From contig JAJYKO010000269.1 of NCBI GenBank assembly GCA_021788565.1, positions 1-7,234 on the forward strand: 7,234 bases of DNA, in the 5' to 3' direction. The position numbers were made by a program, and so were the translations under genes. This document shows positions 1-4,473 of this stretch, piece by piece (the first letter of the stretch is position 1; each line of letters begins with the position of its first letter). The DNA is from Chloroflexota bacterium (GTDB taxonomy: Bacteria > Chloroflexota > UBA6077). The notes under the pieces were generated by a model. It was not told the origin of the DNA. It was given only the letters and a program-made list of their open reading frames with translations, and searched no databases.

Positions 1-413
1 CGGAAGTCGGCCATAGAGACCAGGGCGGGTTCGAACAGGACCGCAGCTTTCTCCGTGGCCAGGTTGACGTTGGCCGACTTTACACCAGGGAGCTTGCGAA
101 GGGCACGCTCGACCCGACCCGAGCAGGAGGCGCAGGTCATGCCGGTGACGCCGAAGCTCGCCTGCTCCGGTTGCCTCTCCCTCATCCCGTAGCCGAGGCC
201 CTTGATCACCTCCACCATCTTGCCCTCGTCCACGGTGGAAGGGTCGAACTCCACCGTGGCCTTTTCGGTGGCCAGGTTGACGTTGGCACGCACCACACCC
301 TGCAGCTTGGCCAGCCCTTTCTCGATCCGTGTCGAGCAGGATGCGCAGGTGATCCCGGTTATCTCCAGAGTGGTGCTGGCGCTTTGCTCGATCTCCTCTT
401 TCATGACTGCCAT
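1..413 (-). CDS. copA: Cu(+)-exporting P1B-type ATPase, N-terminal part (cut by window edge)
   Basis: The visible 137 codons encode two tandem heavy-metal-associated (HMA) ferredoxin-like domains, the cytoplasmic metal-binding modules of Cu(+)/Ag(+) P-type ATPases. HMA1 spans about residues 14-80 with GITCASC (Cys23, Cys26); HMA2 starts at about residue 85 with GMTCASC (Cys94, Cys97). The membrane and catalytic parts lie beyond position 1. The ATG at 413 is preferred: an AAGAAGG Shine-Dalgarno (425-431) lies 11 nt upstream and an in-frame TAG at 420-422 blocks any longer start. A second ATG at 404 is possible but 20 nt from that site. Upstream on the same strand, 143 nt away, is a small putative metal-binding membrane protein, so the two may be co-transcribed. 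Both metal sites are intact, unlike the first HMA-like domain of the other ATPase at 4470-7193. Two adjacent HMA domains could also belong to another HMA protein, but this spacing is typical of CopA. Confidence 0.85.
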   Translation of the reverse strand, partial: MAVMKEEIEQSASTTLEITGITCASCSTRIEKGLAKLQGVVRANVNLATEKATVEFDPSTVDEGKMVEVIKGLGYGMRERQPEQASFGVTGMTCASCSGRVERALRKLPGVKSANVNLATEKAAVLFEPALVSMADF

Positions 414-419
414 ATCAAT

Positions 420-449
420 CTATACCTTCTTAAGTTCGTTATGTTCCAT
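420..449 (-). other. possible 9-codon mini-ORF just before the ATPase start
   Basis: Reading leftward, an ATG at 449 is preceded by a purine-rich GGGGAGGGG stretch (452-460) that would make a good ribosome binding site. It opens a 9-codon frame (MEHNELKKV) that ends in TAG at 420-422. This frame is the same as that of the ATPase starting at 413, separated only by the stop and two codons. It may be a leader peptide, an original start interrupted by a nonsense mutation, or chance. Confidence 0.2.
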
Positions 450-556
450 TGCCCCTCCCCATACCCGGGTCTCGGGCGGATCCCCCGTGGCGCGGAGAAC
501 ACGAGAAGTGGCAGGATCGCCCGCCCGCGCTCGGCTCCGGTAGGGGCAGTCCCTTT

Positions 557-814
557 TCAGCAGCAGCCCCCCGAGCGGCGGCTATCGCGCGCCACCGGCT
601 GTGTCTCCTTTTCTCCTGCTTCCCCGGGCTTATCTTCCTCGGATGGCTCTGCCAGGCTCATTCGCTCCTGGCCCGGCTGCACGTCATCGCGCTGGGGCTC
701 GTGCTGATGCGCGCCGTGATCCATTCCGCCACCCGTCCCACGCATGCGCATCATCAGCACGAAGAGACCCGCCACCACGATCCACCACGCGTTGGTCTGA
801 AGAAACTCCAACAT
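557..814 (-). CDS. small membrane protein with His-rich segment and C-terminal Cys pair
   Basis: This 85-residue protein is not assigned to a family with confidence. A short N-terminus leads into one hydrophobic segment (about residues 10-22, with two Trp at its start) followed by RMR, which predicts an N-out, C-in single-span protein. After a Gly-rich turn comes MDHGAHQH (residues 31-38), a plausible Cu or other soft-metal site. A hydrophilic, Glu/Lys/Arg-rich, probably disordered tail ends in GGCC (Cys84, Cys85). The ATG at 814 is chosen because GGGAGG (822-827) lies 7 nt upstream; an in-frame start at 883 would add 23 poorly hydrophobic residues without a clear site. It lies immediately upstream of, and in the same direction as, a copper ATPase, so a copper-binding accessory role is inferred. 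Short His/Met-rich single-span proteins (for example those annotated DUF2933) often accompany copA genes, but I cannot show homology here. Confidence 0.65.
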   Translation of the reverse strand: MLEFLQTNAWWIVVAGLFVLMMRMRGTGGGMDHGAHQHEPQRDDVQPGQERMSLAEPSEEDKPGEAGEKETQPVARDSRRSGGCC

Positions 815-840
815 TCCGTAACCTCCCAACCACCAGTTGG

Positions 841-858
841 CCGCCTCCCCCGAGGCGG
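841..858 (-). repeat. 7-bp inverted repeat in leader of small membrane protein gene
   Basis: CCGCCTC (841-847) and GAGGCGG (852-858) form a perfect stem with a 4-nt loop. On the - strand the hairpin lies 14 nt upstream of the GGGAGG site at 822-827. On the + strand it is followed only by three T residues, so a terminator role in either direction is weak. Confidence 0.4.
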
Positions 859-974
859 TTTGGGGATGCTCCCGGCGACCCACGCCGTGCCAATCCCCAT
901 CGACGAAAGAGAGAATAACCGGTGAAACTGAATCGAGTCTGAGGGCTACATGCGAGCAGGCTTAGAGTTCCTGA

Positions 975-1088
975 CGGCACCTGGCGCTGGAAGCAGCCGC
1001 TATCGCGCATGACCATGCAGACCAGCGGCTGGTCGCAGCTCCGCACGAATTGCCCGCACTGGCGGAAGGTGACGCGGTCACCACTTGA
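975..1088 (+). pseudogene. possible C-terminal gene remnant, unidentified
   Basis: From 975 to the TGA at 1086-1088 one frame reads as 37 codons of ordinary-looking, Ala/His/Leu-rich protein with mostly G or C third positions, including AAAIAHDHADQRLVAAPHEL. The frame is closed by a TGA directly upstream (972-974) and has no start codon. It could be the tail of a gene that once preceded merR, but no family is recognised and chance is possible. Confidence 0.15.
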
Positions 1089-1162
1089 GCGTGGCACGGG
1101 ATGGCGGCGAAGATACCGGTAGACACGAACCTATGATCTTTCGGAACTGGAGACCCTGGCAC

Positions 1163-1194
1163 TTGACTCTGTACCTTGGTACAGGGTTTATACT
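1163..1194 (+). promoter_or_regulatory. MerR-type mer promoter with overlong 20-bp spacer
   Basis: TTGACT (-35, 1163-1168) and TATACT (-10, 1189-1194) both match sigma-70/sigma-A consensus closely but are 20 bp apart. MerR-family promoters characteristically have 19-20 bp spacers; the metal-bound activator untwists the DNA so that RNA polymerase can engage both boxes. The spacer is filled by a perfect dyad. Transcription would start near 1201 and run through merR, the small frame and merA, so MerR regulates its own operon. Confidence 0.88.
1169..1184. promoter_or_regulatory. MerR operator
   Basis: The dyad CTGTACC-TT-GGTACAG is a perfect 7-bp inverted repeat centred between the -35 and -10 boxes, where MerR dimers bind. 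The GTAC half-site cores are those of known mer operators. Confidence 0.85.
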
Positions 1195-1231
1195 CCATCC
1201 ACGGGCGCAGCATCAGGATGAGGGAGGCAGC

Positions 1232-1654
1232 GTGATTAGCCTGACTACCGGCCAACTGGCGAGAAAGGCGCGGGTGAACGTCGAGACCATTCGCTATTAC
1301 GAGCGGCGAGGGCTGGTGCCGGCGCCACCCCGGCGCGATTCCGGTTACCGACAGTTCTCCACTGATGCCGTGCAGCGCATTCGGTTCATCAAGCGCGCCC
1401 AACAGCTTGGATTCTCGCTCGACGAAATAGAGGAACTCCTCGCTCTGCGCGCCGACGGCGGTAGCCCCTGTGCCGAAGTCAGGAAGCAGGCTGAGGTCAA
1501 AGTGGCGGACGTCGAGGAGAGGATACGCAGCCTGAAGCGAATCAGGAACGCACTCCGGGAACTGATCGCCGCCTGTGCCGAGTATGGCTCTACCGGCGAG
1601 TGCCCGATTTTGACGGTGATATCGCGACCGGACGAGGTCGATGCCGATCGCTAG
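1232..1654 (+). CDS. merR: Hg(II)-responsive transcriptional regulator MerR
   Basis: This 140-residue protein has the MerR winged helix-turn-helix at the N-terminus (about residues 4-72, including VNVETIRYYERRGL and GFSLDEIEELL) and a long dimerisation helix after it. Three cysteines, Cys80, Cys115 and Cys124, have the spacing (35 and 9 residues) of the Hg(II)-binding Cys82/117/126 of Tn501 MerR, which marks it as a mercury sensor rather than a CueR, ZntR or SoxR type. The GTG at 1232 is chosen: AGGGAGG (1221-1227) lies 4 nt upstream, and the protein then begins where the family begins. The longer frame from 1085 would run across the promoter. It represses and activates its own operon through the dyad at 1169-1184. 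The next gene starts 21 nt after its stop. Confidence 0.95.
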   Translation: MISLTTGQLARKARVNVETIRYYERRGLVPAPPRRDSGYRQFSTDAVQRIRFIKRAQQLGFSLDEIEELLALRADGGSPCAEVRKQAEVKVADVEERIRSLKRIRNALRELIAACAEYGSTGECPILTVISRPDEVDADR

Positions 1655-1675
1655 GCCCATGAAGGGGATAGAACC

Positions 1676-1888
1676 GTGAGCACCAATCTGGACAAGGCCG
1701 GCGCCCAGACGGATGAGCGGCGCTACGTCGTGGTGGATGACGGGCTGCGGACGGACGCGCTCCACGTGTGGGCAGCCGACGACGTGGTCGGCCGCCACGC
1801 CGCGGGATCCGGCGCGCCACATCGGTCGGTGCCCACGATTGTGGCATCGCCGCCGACCACGCTATTGGCGCCACGATTCGGACCGTGA
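1676..1888 (+). CDS. small hypothetical protein between merR and merA, possibly frameshifted
   Basis: A GTG at 1676 has a good AAGGGG site (1662-1667) 8 nt upstream and opens a 70-residue frame. Up to about residue 48 the third codon positions are almost all G or C and the protein looks natural (RRYVVVDDGLRTDALHVWAA). After about 1820 codon quality drops in this frame and it ends at 1888. From about 1819 the overlapping frame one base back reads as plausible protein (GAHDCGIAADHAIGATIRTV) down to a TGA at 1957-1959 that overlaps the merA GTG at 1952. The simplest reading is one gene of about 94 codons, 1676-1959, with a one-base deletion near 1805-1825, either genuine or a sequencing error. 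No family is recognised. Its place in the mer operon suggests a mercury-related role, but it has no membrane segment and no CxxC, so it is not MerT or MerP. Confidence 0.45.
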   Translation: MSTNLDKAGAQTDERRYVVVDDGLRTDALHVWAADDVVGRHAAGSGAPHRSVPTIVASPPTTLLAPRFGP

Positions 1889-1951
1889 TCCATGAGGCTG
1901 TGATGGGCCTGAGGCTCAGTCCGGCGACGGAATACGAGAGGAGACAGGCTA

Positions 1952-3613
1952 GTGAATGAAGAGTCAATAGAGACCATACGGATGCGAGTTGAGGGCATGA
2001 CCTGCCCGAGCTGCGAGGTCCACGTGTCGAGGGCGCTGGAGCAAGTAGGAGCGATCGAGGCTCGGGCCGACTTCCGCCGGGGTGAGGTCCGCTTCCGGTT
2101 GCCGGCGACCTTCGACCTGGGTGCGCTCGCTCCAGCGGTACGCGGTGCCGGCTACGAGCCTGGCGCCATCGAAGTGCTCCAACCCGGGGGTGTCAGGAGC
2201 CCGCGGGCCTCTTTGGGCGGTGATGCCCACGACCTGGCGATCATCGGTTCAGGAAGCGCGGCCTTCGCTGCCGCGATAAAGGCCCGCGAGGCGGGCGCCT
2301 CAGTCGTGATGATCGAGCGCGGAACCGTGGGAGGAACCTGCGTCAATGTGGGCTGCGTGCCCAGCAAGACCCAGCTCAGGGCTGGAGAGCTCTTCTACCA
2401 GGCGGATCATCAGCCCTTCGACGGCGTCAAGACCGCTACCCGGGATGTGGACCTCGCTCGGCTGGTGGACCAGAAGGACGAGCTGGTGAGCCAGCTACGT
2501 AAGGAGAAGTACGAGGATCTGATCGGCGAGTATGGCTGGGAGTTGCTGCGGGGCGAGGCGGCATTCCTGGATGAAGGGCGCATCCAGGTGGCGGATAGGA
2601 TTGTAAGCGCCCGTAGCTTCCTCGTCGCCACCGGCGCCTCCCCCGCCGTCCCATCCATTCCGGGCCTGGCAGAGGCGGGCTACCTCACCAGCACCACGGC
2701 CCTCGATCTGAAGAGGCTACCCAGGAGTCTCGCCGTCATCGGGTCCGGCTACGTTGCCCTGGAGCTGGGCCAACTCTTCCACCACCTGGGGAGCAAGGTC
2801 ACCCTCATGCAGCGAAGCCCCCGGATCCTGAAGGAGTACGAGCCGGAGGTCTCCGAGGCGGTTTATGAAGCGATGACCGGCCAGGGGATGAGCTTCGTCA
2901 CCGGCGCGGCTTTCCAGCGCGTCGAGCGCACCGAATTGGGCTACCGGGTGGCCGTTCAGGCAGACGGCGAGAATCGCGTCGTGGAGGCGGAGCAGCTCCT
3001 GGTGACCGTCGGGCGGCAGCCCAACACAGGGGAGCTGCGGCTGGAGAGGGCCGGGGTCGGGGTCGGCCCTCGAGGCGAGGTGCTGGTGGACGAGCAGCTG
3101 AGGACCAGCAACCCGAGGGTCTTCGCGGTCGGGGACGTGACGCTCGGTCCGCAGTTCGTCTACGTGGCCGCTTACGAGGGGGCGATCGCCGCCGACAACG
3201 CCTTGGGAGGCTCGAGGGAGGTTGACCTGACCACGGTGCCGGGGGTTATCTTCACCACTCCCTCGGTGGCAACGGTGGGCCTGACCGAGGCCCAGGCGAG
3301 GGCATCAGGTCTCGACGTCAAGGCGTCGGTTCTACTTGCCGGCGCCGTCCCCCGAGCTTTGGCGAACCGCGCAACGGCTGGCGTATTCAAGCTGGTGGCC
3401 GACGCCAAGACCGACCGGATACTGGGGGCGCACGTGGTGGCCGAGAATGCCGGGGAGGTCATATACGCCGCGACCCTGGCAGTGAAGTTCCGCCTCACGA
3501 TTGCCGATCTCACCTCGACCTTCGCGCCGTACCTCACTATGGCCGAGGGGCTCAAGCTCGCCGCCCTCACCTTCGGACGCGACGTCTCCAAGCTCTCCTG
3601 CTGCGCGGCGTAA
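1952..3613 (+). CDS. merA: mercuric reductase MerA
   Basis: This 553-residue cytosolic FAD enzyme uses NADPH to reduce Hg(II) to volatile Hg(0). An N-terminal HMA domain (about residues 8-75) carries GMTCPSC (Cys18, Cys21). The pyridine-nucleotide disulfide oxidoreductase core follows, with the FAD-binding start [15 protein letters not shown] (94-108), the redox pair Cys130/Cys135 in [13 protein letters not shown], the NADPH-binding fold around [13 protein letters not shown] (262-274), a second FAD motif VFAVGDVT (390-397) and the dimerisation domain. The active-site tyrosines known from Bacillus MerA (Tyr264, Tyr605) correspond to Tyr187 (EKYEDL) and Tyr527 (APYLTM). The C-terminal Hg-handling pair is Cys550-Cys551. 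All key residues are present, so it should be active. The GTG at 1952 is preferred: AGGAG (1939-1943) lies 8 nt upstream. GTGAATGA at the start suggests coupling to an upstream frame ending at 1959. It has one HMA domain, as in proteobacterial enzymes, against two in Bacillus RC607. Confidence 0.97.
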   Translation: MNEESIETIRMRVEGMTCPSCEVHVSRALEQVGAIEARADFRRGEVRFRLPATFDLGALAPAVRGAGYEPGAIEVLQPGGVRSPRASLGGDAHDLAIIGSGSAAFAAAIKAREAGASVVMIERGTVGGTCVNVGCVPSKTQLRAGELFYQADHQPFDGVKTATRDVDLARLVDQKDELVSQLRKEKYEDLIGEYGWELLRGEAAFLDEGRIQVADRIVSARSFLVATGASPAVPSIPGLAEAGYLTSTTALDLKRLPRSLAVIGSGYVALELGQLFHHLGSKVTLMQRSPRILKEYEPEVSEAVYEAMTGQGMSFVTGAAFQRVERTELGYRVAVQADGENRVVEAEQLLVTVGRQPNTGELRLERAGVGVGPRGEVLVDEQLRTSNPRVFAVGDVTLGPQFVYVAAYEGAIAADNALGGSREVDLTTVPGVIFTTPSVATVGLTEAQARASGLDVKASVLLAGAVPRALANRATAGVFKLVADAKTDRILGAHVVAENAGEVIYAATLAVKFRLTIADLTSTFAPYLTMAEGLKLAALTFGRDVSKLSCCAA

Positions 3614-3675
3614 GGAGGAAAGAAGAGGAGACAGTGCGGCTCGTCACACATGAGGACCTCGGTGCGAGGTGGGGC

Positions 3676-3717
3676 AAAAGGAAGGGACCGCGAAGGGAAC
3701 CGCTCTCTTCGCGGTCC
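3676..3717 (-). terminator. probable rho-independent terminator of the leftward copper operon
   Basis: GGACCGCGAAG (3685-3695) pairs perfectly with CTTCGCGGTCC (3707-3717), an 11-bp stem with an 11-nt loop. Reading leftward, the stem is followed by CTTCCTTTT, a moderate U-tract, about 107 nt past the stop of the YHS gene. Reading rightward no T-run follows, so it is less convincing as the merA terminator, although the hairpin could still protect that 3' end. Confidence 0.6.
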
Positions 3718-3777
3718 GATGTTAGGGGAGGAGCCTTCCCCTGACTGTCGGATACTACCCGGTTCAGGTTAGAGAGC
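3702..3777 (+). other. candidate structured RNA element
   Basis: On the + strand a long hairpin pairs 3714-3729 with 3737-3753 (13 Watson-Crick and 3 G-U pairs, one bulged U at 3746, 7-nt loop GGAGCCU). It is enclosed by GCTCTCT (3702-3708) pairing with AGAGAGC (3771-3777). The wobble pairs exist only in the + strand transcript, which points to that strand as the folded one. Both the enclosing stem and the hairpin base use bases of the 3707-3717 arm of the terminator-like hairpin, so the two folds compete. No known riboswitch class is recognised. Confidence 0.35.
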
Positions 3778-3823
3778 CGCTAGCGGCCGCCAGTTGTTGG
3801 CTCCAGGGTTGCGGGCTGGCCGC

Positions 3824-3997
3824 CTAATGGTGGCCACCCTCGTGCATTTCGTGTTGGCCGCCCATGTACTTCATCGGGTCCTTCTCAAAGGCAGCCTTGC
3901 AGCCCGCGCTGCAGAAGTAGTAGGTCTGTCCCATGTGCTCTGTCTTCAATGCTGTCTTCGGGTCGACGTCCATTCCACAGACAGGATCCTTCGCCAT
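3824..3997 (-). CDS. small YHS-domain metal-binding protein
   Basis: The 57-residue protein is essentially one YHS (TRASH-like) domain, a small treble-clef-like metal-binding fold: AKDPVCGMDVD at the start (Cys7) and YYFCSAGCKAAFEKDP (Cys29, Cys33) in the middle, then a Met/His-rich tail (YMGGQHEMHEGGHH). The tail adds possible copper ligands. The ATG at 3997 follows AAAGGAG (4004-4010) by 6 nt; longer in-frame starts lack this site and would read through the promoter region. It lies 98 nt downstream of the cupredoxin gene and has its own promoter-like leader, so it can be read from the copper operon or alone. Free-standing YHS proteins next to copper ATPases probably bind or buffer metal; the exact metal is inferred. 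The YHS domain at the N-terminus of the neighbouring CopA (residues 14-57) has the same DPVCGM and CSAxC pattern, suggesting that both interact with the same metal or partners. Confidence 0.85.
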   Translation of the reverse strand: MAKDPVCGMDVDPKTALKTEHMGQTYYFCSAGCKAAFEKDPMKYMGGQHEMHEGGHH

Positions 3998-4031
3998 GGT
4001 GGTCTCCTTTGTCTTGATTTGTTTCGATCTC

Positions 4032-4040
4032 AACATAGCA
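4032..4040 (-). promoter_or_regulatory. extended -10 promoter for the YHS gene
   Basis: Reading leftward, TGCTATGTT (4040-4032) is an extended -10 element (TGN plus TATGTT). No clear -35 box lies 17 bp upstream; that position is occupied by heptamer repeats, which fits an activator-dependent promoter. Transcription would start near 4025, about 15 nt before the ribosome binding site. Confidence 0.4.
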
Positions 4041-4047
4041 GTCCAAT

Positions 4048-4076
4048 CTGAGGCGGTCCTGAGGCAAGCCTGAGGC
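4048..4076 (-). repeat. three exact heptamers at 11-bp spacing (probable response-regulator site)
   Basis: GCCTCAG (- strand) occurs exactly at 4048-4054, 4059-4065 and 4070-4076, each copy 11 bp from the next with 4-nt gaps. A fourth, degenerate copy fits the same phase at 4081-4087 (four of seven bases match). Direct 7-bp repeats with 4-bp gaps are the binding pattern of OmpR/PhoB-family response regulators. The array overlaps the expected -35 position of the extended -10 promoter at 4032-4040. Confidence 0.5.
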
Positions 4077-4095
4077 CACGCTGAAAGAAGGCGGA

Positions 4096-4473
4096 CTACT
4101 CCACCACCAGCTTGCCCCGGAACATCCCCATCTGGCAGGTGAACTCGTACTCCCCAGCCTTCTCGGGCAGGAACTCCACCGGCACGATCTCCCCCTCGGG
4201 GAGGTTGGCGCTCTTGCCGAAGTCCCCGAAAACCACCATCTCCGAGCATGCAGCGGACTCCTCCCGCCGGAAGTTCAGCCGGACGGGCTTACCGTGCTGC
4301 ACCACGATCAGGTCCGGTGTGTACCCACCCTTCACGAGCACCATCGCCTCCTGGTAGCCGCCGGAGGTGACGGCCGCCCGGTAGCCACCCTTCCGGGGAC
4401 CCCAGAAGAACCAGGCGATGCCCGCGATGGCCGCGAGGCCGGCCAGGATAACGAATAGCTTGTCGGCGGTCAT
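4096..4473 (-). CDS. membrane-anchored cupredoxin-like protein
   Basis: The 125-residue protein starts with an uncleaved hydrophobic anchor (about residues 5-24, ending WFFWGPRK) and continues as a small beta-rich cupredoxin-like domain (about 45-125). Its pattern resembles the cupredoxin-domain proteins found beside copA in Gram-positives: [12 protein letters not shown] (57-68), [13 protein letters not shown] (74-86), the [21 protein letters not shown] strand pair (91-111) and the C-terminal [15 protein letters not shown] (111-125). Likely copper ligands are Cys76 and the Cys113-x-Met115-x-Met117 loop. The His usually present in blue-copper C-terminal loops is absent, so Cu(+) binding or transfer fits better than electron transfer. 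The domain probably faces the outer side of the membrane. Its ATG overlaps the copA stop as ATGA (4473-4470), and AAAGGAG lies 7 nt upstream inside the copA end, so the two are translationally coupled. It may accept or trap exported copper (inference). Confidence 0.85.
   Translation of the reverse strand: MTADKLFVILAGLAAIAGIAWFFWGPRKGGYRAAVTSGGYQEAMVLVKGGYTPDLIVVQHGKPVRLNFRREESAACSEMVVFGDFGKSANLPEGEIVPVEFLPEKAGEYEFTCQMGMFRGKLVVE

Larger units (their letters stand above)
815..1162. other. intergenic region between divergent copper and mer genes
   Basis: No convincing gene is seen in this stretch. It contains the GGGAGG ribosome binding site of the leftward small gene (822-827), a 7-bp hairpin (841-858) in that gene's leader, a 38-codon reading-frame remnant on the + strand (975-1088), and the approach to the mer promoter. 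Long open frames crossing it on the - strand have no ribosome binding site and no recognisable domain. I cannot point to a clear -35/-10 pair for the leftward small gene; a TATTCT near 910-916 (-) is a weak -10 candidate without a good -35. Confidence 0.5.
3614..3823. other. convergent intergenic region between merA and the copper operon
   Basis: These 210 bp separate the 3' ends of the rightward mer operon and the leftward copper operon. No gene is supported. An AAGGAGG right after the merA stop and a GTG at 3634 open only a 36-codon frame that runs into a hairpin. The rest is dominated by inverted repeats: a terminator-like stem (3685-3717), a long imperfect hairpin (3714-3753), a 7-bp long-range pairing (3702-3708 with 3771-3777) and the palindrome GCCGCTAGCGGC (3776-3787). 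Confidence 0.6.

Noticed and set aside
461..472. ACCCGGGT palindrome as a CsoR operator for the left ATPase
   Set aside because: Too short and without the spaced GC-tract plus flanking TA pattern of CsoR sites; GC-rich chance palindrome is likely.
684..1097. Cys-rich frame on the - strand upstream of the small membrane protein
   Set aside because: Overlaps the small membrane protein gene in another frame, with no ribosome binding site or family pattern.
1085..1231. Longer merR start
   Set aside because: Would translate through the promoter and operator; the GTG at 1232 has the ribosome binding site and matches family length.
962..1822. 286-codon open frame on the - strand
   Set aside because: Runs antisense through merR and the mer promoter, without ribosome binding site or recognisable motif.
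3634..3744. 36-codon frame after merA with nearby AAGGAGG
   Set aside because: Spacing of the nearest purine-rich site is only 3 nt, no recognisable product, and it runs into the hairpins.
3721..3775. Integron attC-like GTTAG motifs
   Set aside because: The outer motifs do not match the GTTRRRY/RYYYAAC pair and there is no cassette or integrase.
3737..3778. TPP riboswitch-like 3' half on the - strand (ACCTGAACCGGGTAG)
   Set aside because: The conserved CUGAGA part is missing and no thiamine gene, nor any gene at all in the right direction, follows.
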